This document shows, in pieces, positions 8,766 through 18,043 of a DNA stretch of 64,000 bases. Each line of letters begins with the position of its first letter. Position 1 is the first letter of the stretch. Under the pieces are notes generated by a model, which saw nothing but the letters and a program-made list of their open reading frames with translations, had not been told where the DNA came from and did not search any database. A program made the translations under genes and the position numbers. This DNA is from Streptomyces sp. NBC_01716 (GTDB lineage Bacteria > Actinomycetota > Actinomycetes > Streptomycetales > Streptomycetaceae): positions 496,001-560,000 of the forward strand of contig NZ_CP109181.1 in NCBI RefSeq assembly GCF_036248275.1. Reading direction: 5' to 3'.

Positions 8766-10069
8766 GGGCTCCGTACCGGCTCTTCCGCACGGTGCTCGCG
8801 GGCGCCCTCCTGGTCGGGGCGGCCGTCGTCTCGGCAGGCTGCGCGGCCGAGGACGAGCCGACGCTGGTGGTCCTCGGCCCCTGGACGGACGGCGAGGAGA
8901 AGCCGTTCAGGAAGACGCTCGCGAAGATAGGCGAGCGGACGGGCCGGCATTACGTCTACAAGGGCACGCGCTCGCTGCGCGAGACACTGGTCGCGCAGCT
9001 GCGGACGGACGCCCCGCCCGACGTGGCGATCCTCAACGGCCCCGGCGAGCTGGCCGAGTACGCGCTCAACGGGGACGCGCGGCCGCTTGAGGGAGACGTG
9101 GAGGACAAGGCCGTCGCGCCGTGGGCGCCGAGCTTTCCCGTCACGACCACCAAGGGAACGGAGACACACGCGTACTGGGTTCCGATCCGGGTGGACCTGA
9201 AATCCATCGTCTGGAGCAGAGCGGGCGAGGCGGACGCGGGGCCCGAGGACGCCGTGTGGTGCCTGGGCATGGCCTCGGGCGCGACGTCCGGGTGGCCGGG
9301 CACGGACTGGATCGAGGACCTGCTGCTGCAACGGCAGGGCCACGCCGTGTACGAGCAGTTCGCCACCGGCCAACTGCCATGGGACAAAGGGCCCGTGAAG
9401 CGGGCGTGGCAGGACTGGGCCGCCCTGCTCGCCACCGACGAGCCCGCGAACGGCGTGGACTCGCTCACCACGCACTTCGAGAATCTGGGCGCCGGCAGAT
9501 ACGGGCTGCTGAAAGGCAAGGACTGCACCCGCGAGCACCAGGGTTCCTTCATCGGCCGCCATTACGGTGACGACGTGAGGCCCGCTCCGACCGCCGATTT
9601 CGTCGAGGGGCTGCCGCGGGGCCGGAACGTGTTCGAGGTCTCGGGCGACATGGCCGCGGTGTTCAAGCCGAGCGACGCGGCGTGGGAACTGCTGCTGGAA
9701 CTCACCTCGCCGCGGACGCAGGCCGACTGGGTCGATGCGGCGGGTCCGGGGGAACGCCCGTACTTCCCGTCCGGTACATCGGGTACGTCGGGTACGGCAG
9801 GTACGACCGGCGGGAAAGCCCCGACGGGGGCTTCGGCAGACGTGCTGCGGATGCTCGACGGCGCGGATCAGATCTGCGTCGACGCGTCGGACGCCATGCC
9901 GTCGACGTTGCGGGGTGCCTTCCAGCGGGCCGTACTGGAATTCCTGGAGAAGCCGCAGGACACTGTGGCGCTCGACGGCCTGCTCGCGCAGCTGGAGGCC
10001 GAGCGGCTGTTGCAGCGCGAACCCGACGCGTTCGTCCTGGACGATCTGTGCGACGCACCGCCGGGCTGA
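8762..10069 (+). CDS. Extracellular solute-binding lipoprotein (sensor component)
   Basis: 435 residues starting at a GTG that overlaps the preceding stop. The N-terminus is a lipoprotein signal peptide (RLFRTVLAGALLVGAAVV, lipobox SAGC near residue 27). The mature part has the look of ABC-type sugar-binding proteins: an early LVVLGPWTDGE strand, TLVAQLRTDAPPDVAILNGPGEL, a YWVPIRVDLKSIVW hinge strand and a GDMAAVFKPS segment. A Ser-Gly-Thr-rich low-complexity loop is encoded near 9765-9815. There are no permease genes nearby, so it probably binds a ligand for the adjacent membrane protein, as GlnH does for GlnX/PknG, rather than feeding a transporter. The ligand is unknown. Confidence 0.75.
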   Translation: MRAPYRLFRTVLAGALLVGAAVVSAGCAAEDEPTLVVLGPWTDGEEKPFRKTLAKIGERTGRHYVYKGTRSLRETLVAQLRTDAPPDVAILNGPGELAEYALNGDARPLEGDVEDKAVAPWAPSFPVTTTKGTETHAYWVPIRVDLKSIVWSRAGEADAGPEDAVWCLGMASGATSGWPGTDWIEDLLLQRQGHAVYEQFATGQLPWDKGPVKRAWQDWAALLATDEPANGVDSLTTHFENLGAGRYGLLKGKDCTREHQGSFIGRHYGDDVRPAPTADFVEGLPRGRNVFEVSGDMAAVFKPSDAAWELLLELTSPRTQADWVDAAGPGERPYFPSGTSGTSGTAGTTGGKAPTGASADVLRMLDGADQICVDASDAMPSTLRGAFQRAVLEFLEKPQDTVALDGLLAQLEAERLLQREPDAFVLDDLCDAPPG

Positions 10070-10074
10070 CGTGC

Positions 10075-10096
10075 CGCCGGGACCGACGGCCCGGCG
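10075..10096. terminator. Hairpin between convergent genes
   Basis: Inverted repeat CGCCGGG (10075-10081) and CCCGGCG (10090-10096) with an 8-nt loop, between the lipoprotein gene and the convergent beta-helix gene. Confidence 0.5.
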
Positions 10097-10147
10097 ACAC
10101 GTACCGGCAGCACGTACTGGCGACGGGGTCCAGCCGGTTCCCGGCGT

Positions 10148-11104
10148 TCAGGGCGTGATGGCGATGTTCGTCAGGCCGCGCCCGCCGGCGACCGTGTTGT
10201 TCGAGTGCACGGTCGTCCGGCAACTGGCGGTGTCGGCGGTGACGTTGATCGCGAGCTGCTTGTCGCCGGTGGCGCCGGTCAGGTCCGACTTGTTGCCGCG
10301 GAAGACGGTGCCGCAGCCCCAGCCCGACTGCTGGGTGTGGGTCTCGAAGCCGTTGTTGGTGGTGTTCTTCCCGGTGTTGTTCTCGACGAGGGTGTTGTTG
10401 CCCTTCACATCGACCCAGGAGTCGTCGAAGTTGGCACCGGTCAGCCCGCGTCCGTCGAAGGTGTTGCCGATGATCTGCGCGCCGGTGGTGCCTTCCTTGA
10501 TGTCGATGGCCTCGCCGCCGACGTCGGGGCCGATGGTGTTGCCGATGATCTGTGCGTTGTCGCTCTTGTCGGAGGTGCCGCCGGCCGAGCCGACGTAGAC
10601 GCCTTCGCCCATCCCCCGGCCGTCGTTGCCGGTGTCGTAGATCCGCGAGTTCTTGATGACACCGTCGCGGCTGGTGTTGCGGAAGTGGACGCCTTCCATG
10701 TCCAGGTCGTGCACGACGACGGAGTCGATGACGACGCCGTTGGCGCTGTCCGCCATGATGCCCTTCTGAGCGCCGGTGAGGGTGATGCCCTTGACGGTCC
10801 AGTACGAGGCGCCGTTGAGGTGCAGCACATAGCCGCCGCCCGCGCTGAGGACGGCCTTCTCCGAACCGGTGAGCGTGATACGGGAGTTGGCGGTGCCGGC
10901 GACCAGCGCCTTGAAGTTACCGGTGTAGAGGCCGTCGGCGAGCTGGATCGTGTCGCCGGGGCGGGCGGCGGTGAGCGCCGACTTCAGCTCGGCGGCGGTC
11001 TTCACGTTGATGACGGCCGCGTGGGCGGGGGTGACCGTCGCGGACAGCACGCCTGCCGTCGTGGCAACGGCGAGGAGAGTGGGGAGCAGCCTTCGAGCAC
11101 GCAT
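10148..11104 (-). CDS. Secreted right-handed parallel beta-helix protein (polysaccharide-lyase-like)
   Basis: 318 residues. Positively charged start (MRARR), hydrophobic core and cleavage after TPAHA give a Sec signal peptide. The mature part is a run of beta-helix coils: an AAELKSALTAARPGDTIQL cap, then repeats such as VKGITLTGAQKGIMAD, NGVVIDSVVVHDLD, AQIIGNTIG, AQIIGNTFDG, NTLVENNTGKNTTNNGFETH, with Asn ladders. Two late cysteines (GWGCGTVF, TASCRTT) may form a disulfide. The fold matches pectate-lyase/chondroitinase-B-like families; the substrate cannot be told. It is transcribed alone; its 5' region holds a quasi-palindrome at 11134-11158 that could be an operator. Confidence 0.8.
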   Translation of the reverse strand: MRARRLLPTLLAVATTAGVLSATVTPAHAAVINVKTAAELKSALTAARPGDTIQLADGLYTGNFKALVAGTANSRITLTGSEKAVLSAGGGYVLHLNGASYWTVKGITLTGAQKGIMADSANGVVIDSVVVHDLDMEGVHFRNTSRDGVIKNSRIYDTGNDGRGMGEGVYVGSAGGTSDKSDNAQIIGNTIGPDVGGEAIDIKEGTTGAQIIGNTFDGRGLTGANFDDSWVDVKGNNTLVENNTGKNTTNNGFETHTQQSGWGCGTVFRGNKSDLTGATGDKQLAINVTADTASCRTTVHSNNTVAGGRGLTNIAITP

Positions 11105-11340
11105 CGCAAGCGCCTTCCTGCGGAATGTGGGGTCGCATGAGCCGAGATCTCATATGCGAACAGGGGACGAGCTTGTGAATACTTGAGCTGACTGGCCACC
11201 GTAGGGACACCGATCAACCCCGTCAAGGTCCGTACCAATAGCGGGACTTCGGCTTTCCTGCCCACACGCACGCACCCCGACGCCCGACACTCCGGCGCGG
11301 CGTCGTGCAGTGTGCGCACGATCGATCGTACTTTTATGCC

Positions 11341-12054
11341 ATGACAACTGTGGCGAAGGCCCTCACCGAAGAGACCGATCCCTTCTGCCTCTCCCCGGCG
11401 CGTGCCGCGCGGCTCCTCGCCGGTGCGCCGTGGCGACGGTTCGCGGTGGCCGGGGACAGCCTGGCCGCCGGCACCGGCGACCCGAGCCCCGGTTACGCGA
11501 ACCTGCCGTGGGCCGAGCGGGTCGCCGGCGTACTGCGCGACGTCCGCCCCGAGTTGGTCCATCTGAACACCGGCACGCCCGGAGCGACGGCCTCCGACAC
11601 GCTGGCCGGGCAGATGGACGAGATCGTCGCGTTCGGCCCCGATCTGCTCCATGTCTCCTGCGGCGCCAACGACTTGTTCCGCCGGCGGCCGGACTTCGGC
11701 ATCGTCGAGCGCACGGCGCGGCAGGTGTTCGAGCGCGCGGCGGGGACCGGGGCGCGGCTGACGACGTTCACGCTCGGCAGGGCGTTCGACGTACCCGCCA
11801 TCCCCGATTTCCCCCGGCGGGTGCGGACACTCAACGACATCACGCGCGCCCTGGCGGTCGAGTACGACATGGTGCTCGTCGACATGTGGGACCACCCGCT
11901 CAACGCGCGCCCGGATCTGCTGAGCGAGGACCGTATCCACTTCTCGACGTCCGGCCAGGCGGTGCTGGCGTCCGAGGTGGTGAAGTCACTCGCTGACGCC
12001 GTCGGCGCCGTCAGGGCGGGCCGAAGCCCTCACGGGCGCGCCGTTCCTGAATGA
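11341..12054 (+). CDS. SGNH/GDSL-family hydrolase
   Basis: 237 residues, no signal peptide. Block I is VAGDSLAAGTGDP with the nucleophile serine, the Gly block is in NTGTPGATASDTL, block III is SCGANDLF (Asn), and block V is EDRIHFSTSGQ with the catalytic His. These are the four SGNH residues, so it is a cytoplasmic esterase/lipase-type enzyme with unknown substrate. The ATG at 11341 has no obvious ribosome site, so a short or absent leader is possible. The last 44 bases overlap the 3' end of the convergent reductase gene, which is unusual. Confidence 0.85.
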   Translation: MTTVAKALTEETDPFCLSPARAARLLAGAPWRRFAVAGDSLAAGTGDPSPGYANLPWAERVAGVLRDVRPELVHLNTGTPGATASDTLAGQMDEIVAFGPDLLHVSCGANDLFRRRPDFGIVERTARQVFERAAGTGARLTTFTLGRAFDVPAIPDFPRRVRTLNDITRALAVEYDMVLVDMWDHPLNARPDLLSEDRIHFSTSGQAVLASEVVKSLADAVGAVRAGRSPHGRAVPE

Positions 12055-13792
12055 GGCGGACCGCCATCGCGCCCTCACCGACCGCGGACGCCACGCGCTT
12101 GACCGAGCCGCCGCGTACGTCGCCGGCGGCGAACACCCCGGTGAGCGCTGTCTCCAGCATCAGCGGGGCGGGGGTCAGCGACCGCCTGGGCACCGGACTG
12201 GTCGAAGCGAAGGCGTCGGGCCCGCACAGGACGAAGCCGCGCTCGTCGAGGGGAAGCGTGTCCCTGAGCCAGCCGGTGTGGGGACTGACCCCGATGAAGA
12301 CGAAGAGCGCCCGCACCCGCGTACGGCTCCGTTCTCCGGTGCGGTTGTTCTCCACCGTGAGCGCTTCGAGCGAGTTCCGCCCGTGCGCTTCCCGGACCTC
12401 GGTGTGCGGACGCACCTCCACGCGCGGGTGGCGTTCGATCTGGTCCACCAGATAGCGCGACATGGAGGCCCCCAACTCACCACCGCGCAAGAGGAGTTGG
12501 ACATTGGGTGTGAACCGGGCGAGGAAGAGCGCCGCCTCGCCGGCCGAGTTGCCGGCGCCGACCACCGCGACCGGATTGTCGCCGCACTGCCGGACCTCCT
12601 CCAGTGTGGCGGTGTAGTGGACACTCCCGCCTTCGAGACGCTCGACCCCCGGGGCGGTCAGCCTCCGGTAGTGGGCCCCGGTGGCCACGACGATGTGGTG
12701 CCCGGCCGCCTCCGTACCGTCGGCGAAGGTGACGACGTAGTGGCCGTCGCTCTCGCGCAGGGCGATCGCCTTGGCGGGCACGGTGATGGCCACACCGAAC
12801 TTCCGGGCCTGGACGACGGCGCGTTCCACCAGTCCGCCGCCCGAGATCCCGGTGGGGAAGCCGAGATAGTTCTCGATACGCGCGGACGTGGCCGCCTGAC
12901 CGCCGGTGGCCACGCTGTCGACCATCGCCGTGGTCAGTCCCTCCGACGCGCCGTAGACCGCGGCGGCCAGGCCGGCGGGTCCGGCGCCGACCACCAGCAG
13001 GTCGCGCACATGGTCGGGCGGGACGCCGGTCGCGGGCACACCGATGAGCGCGGCCAGTTCCGCGTTCCCGGGGTTGCGCAGGATGTGCCGGCCGCCCCAC
13101 AGGACGACGGGGGTCTTCTCGGGTGTGAGTCCGAAACGGCTCAGGAGCGCGTCGGCGCCGTGATCGCGTTCCAGATCGGTCCAGCGGTACGGCAGTTGGT
13201 TGCGGGCGGCGAACTCGCGCAGCCTGCGGCTGTCGCCGGAGTATCCGGAGCCGATGATCTGGAAGCCGACGCCCTCGCCGACATGCAGTTCACGGCGGAC
13301 GAGGCAGGCCTGGAGTACGAGGTCCCCGAAGTCCGTTTCCCGGACGACGAGTTCGCGCAGTCTGTCGACGGTGAGGGTCAGCATGTCGCCGGGTTCGCGG
13401 GCGATCACGGTGTAGAAGGCCGCCCGGCCTTCGAGGAGACCCAGTTCGCCGAGGAACCGGCCGGGTCCATGGACCCGGATCTCCTGCTCGTCCGGGCTGC
13501 CGGGGCCTTTCACGACGACGACCGAACCGCGCAGGATCACCAGGAACCGCTCGCAGGTCTCCCCTTCCACGAAGAGGCGTTCACCTTCCTCGAAGGTGCG
13601 GCGGCGGGCGCCGGACCGCGCGAGCATGTCGATCTGTCCGGGGCTCAGCCGGGGGTAGGCGCCGTTGAGATCGGGCGTCTCGTCGGGCGGCGGCGCGGAC
13701 ATCTCGCCGACAGGCACCTCCTTGCCCGGCACCTGGCCGGCGGACATCCCGCCGGCGGGCATCTCGTTGCCCCGCACGTCGTCGGCGGACAT
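12011..13792 (-). CDS. Cyclic-nucleotide-binding domain fused to thioredoxin-reductase-like flavoprotein
   Basis: 593 residues. Residues 1-45 are Met/Pro/Gly-rich; about 50-165 is a CRP-type cNMP-binding domain (FEEGERLFVEGETCERFLV, GPGRFLGELGLLEGRAAF); 175-270 is a linker with a thioredoxin-like look (QIIGSGYSGDS); 280-590 is a two-dinucleotide-domain flavoprotein with FAD motif VVGAGPAGLAAA, NADPH motif VVGAGNSAGEAA and a terminal GVFAAGDVRGG. The CxxC redox pair of true thioredoxin reductases (normally CATC) is replaced: I see VATGGQAATSARIENY, so it cannot be a classical TrxR. The ATG at 13792 overlaps the stop of the zinc-finger gene (TGATG). Last gene of the chaperone operon. Confidence 0.85.
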   Translation of the reverse strand: MSADDVRGNEMPAGGMSAGQVPGKEVPVGEMSAPPPDETPDLNGAYPRLSPGQIDMLARSGARRRTFEEGERLFVEGETCERFLVILRGSVVVVKGPGSPDEQEIRVHGPGRFLGELGLLEGRAAFYTVIAREPGDMLTLTVDRLRELVVRETDFGDLVLQACLVRRELHVGEGVGFQIIGSGYSGDSRRLREFAARNQLPYRWTDLERDHGADALLSRFGLTPEKTPVVLWGGRHILRNPGNAELAALIGVPATGVPPDHVRDLLVVGAGPAGLAAAVYGASEGLTTAMVDSVATGGQAATSARIENYLGFPTGISGGGLVERAVVQARKFGVAITVPAKAIALRESDGHYVVTFADGTEAAGHHIVVATGAHYRRLTAPGVERLEGGSVHYTATLEEVRQCGDNPVAVVGAGNSAGEAALFLARFTPNVQLLLRGGELGASMSRYLVDQIERHPRVEVRPHTEVREAHGRNSLEALTVENNRTGERSRTRVRALFVFIGVSPHTGWLRDTLPLDERGFVLCGPDAFASTSPVPRRSLTPAPLMLETALTGVFAAGDVRGGSVKRVASAVGEGAMAVRLIQERRAREGFGPP

Positions 13793-14055
13793 CAGACGAG
13801 TGCCTCGTGGAGATAGCACCAGCGCCAGTCCTGGCGCGGCACGAAGGGCTCCACGATCGGGTGCCCGTCGATACGCGCGTGGTGACGGGCGTGCTTGAGC
13901 GGCGAGGAGTCGCAGCACCCGACATGCCCGCAGGTCAGACAGAGACGCAGCTGCACCCAGGGCGTCCCCAGCCGCAGGCACTCCTCACAGCCCTCCGGGG
14001 TGAGCGGCTCGACGGACCGCACCATGGACAGATGCGGGTCGACTCCGATGCTCAT
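13792..14055 (-). CDS. UBP-type zinc finger protein
   Basis: 87 residues forming one ZnF-UBP domain: CEECLRLG, LRLCLTCGHVGCCDSS, KHARHHARIDGHPIV, WRWCYLHE. Cys and His ligands are complete. In eukaryotes this domain binds the free C-terminus of ubiquitin; bacterial copies are small stand-alone proteins of unknown role. The ATG at 14055 has AAGGAG nine bases upstream; a GTG at 14064 overlapping the clpB stop is the alternative. Its placement between clpB and a cNMP-domain flavoprotein suggests a link to protein quality control or redox sensing, as inference. Confidence 0.8.
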   Translation of the reverse strand: MSIGVDPHLSMVRSVEPLTPEGCEECLRLGTPWVQLRLCLTCGHVGCCDSSPLKHARHHARIDGHPIVEPFVPRQDWRWCYLHEALV

Positions 14056-14060
14056 GGTGC

Positions 14061-16715
14061 TCACTCCTTCTCCTGTCCGGCGTTCCGCCCGTCGCGCGGC
14101 CCGCTGTCGGGAAAGGTGACGACGAGTTCGCCGTTCTGGGCGTCGACCAGGATCGTCGCGCCGTCCTCGACGTCACCGCGCAGCAGCGCCCGGCCGATGA
14201 GCGTCTCCACCTCGTGGGAGATGTAGCGGCGCAGCGGCCTGGCCCCGTAGACCGGGTCGAAGCCCTGGTGGGCGATGAGTTCACGGGCCTGCTCGGTGAG
14301 GTCGACGCCGATCCGGCGTTCGGCGAGACGCCCGCGCAGTTCGTCGAACTGGAGCTCCACGATGCGCTCGATCTGTACGAGACCCAGGGGCTGGAACAGC
14401 ACGATGTCATCGACCCTGTTGAGGAACTCGGGGCGGAAGTGGGCCCGTAGCTCGGCCAGCACCAGATCGCGGGCGTCGGGCTTGATCTCGCCGTCGGCCG
14501 TGGCGCCGTCGAGGAGATGGGACGACCCGATGTTGGACGTCATGATGATCACCGTGTTGCGGAAGTCGACCGCCCGGCCCTGGGCGTCGGTGATGCGGCC
14601 GTCGTCCAGGATCTGCAGGAGGGTGTTGAAGACGTCGGCGTGGGCCTTCTCGATCTCGTCGAACAGGACGACGGAGTACGGCTTGCGGCGTACGGCCTCG
14701 GTGAGCTGGCCGCCCTCCTCGTAGCCGACGTAACCGGGTGGCGCGCCGACCAGCCGGCTGACCGTGTGCCGCTCCTGGTACTCGCTCATGTCGAGACGGA
14801 CCATGTTCTCCTCGGAGTCGAAGAGGGCCGCCGCGAGGGTCTTGGCTAGTTCGGTCTTTCCCACTCCGGTCGGTCCCAGGAAGATGAACGACCCGATGGG
14901 CCTGCGCGGGTCGCGGATGCCGGACCGGGCCCGGATGATGGCGTCGGCGACCAGCCGGACGGCCTCGTCCTGGCCGATGACGCGCTCCTGGAGTATCTCG
15001 TCCAGGCGCAGCAGCTTCTCGCGCTCGCCCTCCTGGAGCCGGGCCACGGGGATGCCGGTCCAGGCGGCCACGATGTCGGCGATCTCGTCCTCGGTGACCA
15101 CCTCGCGCAGGAGCCTGGTCTCCCCCTGTTTGGCGGCGAGTTGTTCCTCCTCGGCGGCGAGCCGGCGTTCGAGTTCGGTGAGGCGGCCGTAGCGCAGCTC
15201 CGCGGCCCGGTCGAGGTCGTAGGTCCGTTCGGCCTCCGCCGCCTCGCGCCGGACCTGTTCGAGTTCCTGGCGCAGGTCCTGAACGCGGCGGATGGCCTGG
15301 CGTTCGGCTTCCCACTGCGCCTGTTCGGCGTCGGCCTCGCCGCGCAGATCGGCGAGTTCACGGCGGAGTTCGGTGAGCCGGGCCTCGCTGGCGGCGTCCG
15401 ACTCCTTGGAGAGCGCGGCCTCCTCGATCTCCAGGCGGGTGACGCGGCGGGTGATCTCGTCCAGTTCGGCGGGCATGGAGTCGATCTCGGTACGCATCCG
15501 GGCGCAGGCCTCGTCCACCAGGTCGATGGCCTTGTCGGGGAGGAAGCGGTCGGAGATGTAACGGTGGCTGAGTGTCGCCGCCGCCACCAGGGCGGTGTCC
15601 TGGATCCGTACGCCGTGGAAGACCTCCAGGCGCTCCCGGAGCCCGCGGAGGATGGAGACGGTGTCCTCGACGCTCGGCTCGTCCACCAGCACCTGCTGGA
15701 AGCGCCGTTCGAGCGCGGCGTCGGACTCGACGCGTTTGCGGTACTCGTCCAGTGTGGTGGCGCCGATCATATGGAGTTCGCCGCGGGCGAGCATGGGCTT
15801 GAGCATGTTGCCCGCGTCCATGGCCCCCTCGGGGCCGCCCCCGGCGCCGACCACGGTGTGCAGTTCGTCCACGAAGAGCAGGATCCGCCCGGCGGCGGCC
15901 TTGACCTCGCCGAGGACGGCCTTGAGGCGTTCCTCGAACTCGCCCCGGTATTTGGCGCCCGCGACCAGCGACCCCATGTCGAGGGAGAAGACGGTCTTGT
16001 CCCGCAGCCCCTCGGGGATGTCGCCGCGCACGATGCGCTGGGCGAGTCCCTCGACGATGGCCGTCTTGCCGACGCCGGGGTCGCCGATGAGGACCGGGTT
16101 GTTCTTCCGTTTACGGCTGAGGATCTGGGTGACGCGGCGGATCTCGGCGTCGCGGCCGATCACCGGGTCGAGGGTGCCCTCGCGTGCCTCGGCGACCAGG
16201 TCGCGGCCGTACTTCTCCAGCGCCTCGTACGCCCCTTCCGGGGTCGCGGAGGTCACTCGCTGGTTGCCGCGGACCCGGGTGAGTGCCGCCAGGAACGCTT
16301 CCTTGGTGAGGCCGTACTCCTTCAGGAGGCGTCCGGCGGAGCTCGCGGAACCCTCGTCCACGAGCGCCAGCACGAGGTGTTCGACGGAGACGTACTCGTC
16401 CTTGAGCCGGTGCGCCTCCTGTTCGGCGGTGTCCAGCAGTCTGCCGAGTCGCTGGGTGACGAAGACCTGGCCCGGCGCCGCGCCCGGGCCGGTGCTCCGG
16501 GGCCTGCGGGAGAGGTCGGCCTCCACGGCGCCGCGCAGATCGGCGGTGCCGGTGCCCGCCTGGTCCAGCAGCCGTGGGACGAGGCCGTCCCGCTGGTCCA
16601 GGAGCGCGAGGAGCAGATGCTCGCCGTCGGTCTCGTTCTGCCCGAGGCGTACGGCCACGGTCTGGGCGTCCTGGAGCGCTTCCTGGGACTTCTGGGTGAG
16701 CCGGTTCATGTCCAT
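14061..16715 (-). CDS. clpB: ATP-dependent disaggregase ClpB
   Basis: 884 residues, full length for ClpB. N-terminal Clp_N repeats start [20 protein letters not shown]-1 has Walker [14 protein letters not shown] and Walker [16 protein letters not shown]; a long coiled-coil middle domain (about 400-530, rich in Glu/Arg/Ala) separates it from AAA-2 with [14 protein letters not shown] and [12 protein letters not shown]. It is a hexameric unfoldase that pulls proteins out of aggregates with DnaK. It lies inside an operon with dnaK, grpE and a J-protein, a compact disaggregation set; its start overlaps the end of the cbpM-like gene by 10 bases. Confidence 0.97.
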   Translation of the reverse strand: MDMNRLTQKSQEALQDAQTVAVRLGQNETDGEHLLLALLDQRDGLVPRLLDQAGTGTADLRGAVEADLSRRPRSTGPGAAPGQVFVTQRLGRLLDTAEQEAHRLKDEYVSVEHLVLALVDEGSASSAGRLLKEYGLTKEAFLAALTRVRGNQRVTSATPEGAYEALEKYGRDLVAEAREGTLDPVIGRDAEIRRVTQILSRKRKNNPVLIGDPGVGKTAIVEGLAQRIVRGDIPEGLRDKTVFSLDMGSLVAGAKYRGEFEERLKAVLGEVKAAAGRILLFVDELHTVVGAGGGPEGAMDAGNMLKPMLARGELHMIGATTLDEYRKRVESDAALERRFQQVLVDEPSVEDTVSILRGLRERLEVFHGVRIQDTALVAAATLSHRYISDRFLPDKAIDLVDEACARMRTEIDSMPAELDEITRRVTRLEIEEAALSKESDAASEARLTELRRELADLRGEADAEQAQWEAERQAIRRVQDLRQELEQVRREAAEAERTYDLDRAAELRYGRLTELERRLAAEEEQLAAKQGETRLLREVVTEDEIADIVAAWTGIPVARLQEGEREKLLRLDEILQERVIGQDEAVRLVADAIIRARSGIRDPRRPIGSFIFLGPTGVGKTELAKTLAAALFDSEENMVRLDMSEYQERHTVSRLVGAPPGYVGYEEGGQLTEAVRRKPYSVVLFDEIEKAHADVFNTLLQILDDGRITDAQGRAVDFRNTVIIMTSNIGSSHLLDGATADGEIKPDARDLVLAELRAHFRPEFLNRVDDIVLFQPLGLVQIERIVELQFDELRGRLAERRIGVDLTEQARELIAHQGFDPVYGARPLRRYISHEVETLIGRALLRGDVEDGATILVDAQNGELVVTFPDSGPRDGRNAGQEKE

Positions 16716-17059
16716 GGCGGCTGATCACTCCTGGTGTCTCGGCGGCGCAGGGCGGTTTCGAGGCGGCTGATGCGGTCGAGGAGGTCGACCACCACGCCCA
16801 GCGCGGCGTAGTTGAGGCACAGGCCGACCCGCAGCCTTTCCATCCGGGCGAGTTCCAGCGGGGCGCTCTCGGCGAACCGGAGCCGGCCGGATGCCTCACG
16901 GCGGGCGTCCAGCAGACCGAGGGCGACGAACTTGCGGACGGCGTCGGGGTGCATCCCGGACCGGCGGGCGACGGTCTCCAGGGAGAGTCCGGGCAGCGGT
17001 GCCAGCGCGTAGACGGTGCGCGTCCGGGGGCGCGCCGGACGGGGCGGTGGCGGGGTCAT
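16706..17059 (-). CDS. cbpM: MerR-like chaperone modulator (CbpM/HspR type)
   Basis: 117 residues. After a Pro/Arg-rich start comes a winged-helix of MerR type ([35 protein letters not shown]) and a C-terminal leucine-rich helix ([19 protein letters not shown]). Two roles are known for this fold next to a J-protein: HspR, which represses heat-shock operons at HAIR sites, and CbpM, which binds the J domain of CbpA. The lack of a standard HspR YxISVAA start and the zinc-free J-protein next door favour CbpM. Starts overlap: its ATG shares bases with the dnaJ stop. Confidence 0.75.
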   Translation of the reverse strand: MTPPPPRPARPRTRTVYALAPLPGLSLETVARRSGMHPDAVRKFVALGLLDARREASGRLRFAESAPLELARMERLRVGLCLNYAALGVVVDLLDRISRLETALRRRDTRSDQPPWT

Positions 17060-18036
17060 CGCATCCTCCTCGGGTCGAAGCCGGAGACGCTCGCCAGCTG
17101 TTCGAAGAGATCGCGCTCACGGTCGGTGGGGTGCCGCGGCACCGTGATCCGCAGCTCGGCGTAGAGGTCGCCGTCCTTGCCCTGCGGGTTGGGCAGTCCT
17201 TCGCCACGGAGCCGCAGCCTGCGCCCGCTTGAGGAACCGGCCGGGACGGACACCTTGGCGGTCCCGTGCGGTGTGGTGACGGGAAGGGTCGCGCCGAGCG
17301 CCGCTTCCCAGGGGGAGAGGGCGAGTTGGACGGTGAGGTCGCGGCCGTCGACGCGGTAGATCTTGTGCGGTGCCAGACGCACCCGGAGATACAGGTCGCC
17401 CGCCGGCGCGTTGTCGCTGCCCCTCCCGCCCTGTCCGGCGAGCCGGATCCGCTGCCCCTCGGTGACACCGCGCGGGATGTTCACCTCGTAGCTGCGCCGG
17501 CCGTCGGGACCGGAGAGGGTGAGGCTGCGCCGGCCGCCCTGGTACGCGTCCTCGACGGTGAGCACCAGTTCGGTCTCCTGGTCGGCGCCGGGCACCCGGC
17601 CCCGGGCGCCTCCGGCGCCGAAAAGGCCGCCGAAGAGGTCTTCGAAGTCGACGCCAGGACCGGCGGATCCACCGCGGCCACCGGGACCCGCGGTGCCACC
17701 GAACGGGTCGCCGCCCCCGTAACCCGGTCCCGGACGCCATGTCCGCCCCCTGCCGGGTCCCGCCCCCGCTCCCCCTCCGGTCCTGGCCCCGACGCGTTCG
17801 TCGTAGTCCTCGGGCACCTTCCTGAAGTCCGGGCCGAACCGGTCGTAACGGGCCCGGGTCTTGGGGTCGGACAGCACGCTGTAGGCCTCGTTCAGCTCCT
17901 TGAAGCGTTCCTCGGCGCCGGGGTCCTTGTTGATGTCGGGGTGGTACTTGCGGGCGCGGGCGCGGTACGCCTGCTGGATCTCCTCGGTGCTCGCGGTGCG
18001 CGGCACGCCGAGGGCTTCGTAGAGGTCCACTGCCAT
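17056..18036 (-). CDS. cbpA: CbpA-type J-domain co-chaperone (DnaJ without zinc finger)
   Basis: 326 residues. N-terminal J domain with the HPD triplet ([15 protein letters not shown]), then a Gly/Phe-rich linker (about 75-145) and the two C-terminal beta-barrel domains ([47 protein letters not shown]). The four CxxCxGxG repeats of class A DnaJ are missing, so this is a class B/CbpA protein that delivers substrates to DnaK and stimulates its ATPase. It starts 7 bases after grpE and is followed by its probable modulator CbpM. Confidence 0.93.
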   Translation of the reverse strand: MAVDLYEALGVPRTASTEEIQQAYRARARKYHPDINKDPGAEERFKELNEAYSVLSDPKTRARYDRFGPDFRKVPEDYDERVGARTGGGAGAGPGRGRTWRPGPGYGGGDPFGGTAGPGGRGGSAGPGVDFEDLFGGLFGAGGARGRVPGADQETELVLTVEDAYQGGRRSLTLSGPDGRRSYEVNIPRGVTEGQRIRLAGQGGRGSDNAPAGDLYLRVRLAPHKIYRVDGRDLTVQLALSPWEAALGATLPVTTPHGTAKVSVPAGSSSGRRLRLRGEGLPNPQGKDGDLYAELRITVPRHPTDRERDLFEQLASVSGFDPRRMR

Positions 18037-18043
18037 GGGCGCG

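Noticed and set aside
3703..10069. The lipoprotein as part of an ABC sugar importer
   Set aside because: No permease or ATPase gene adjoins it and it is coupled to a membrane sensor and kinase instead.
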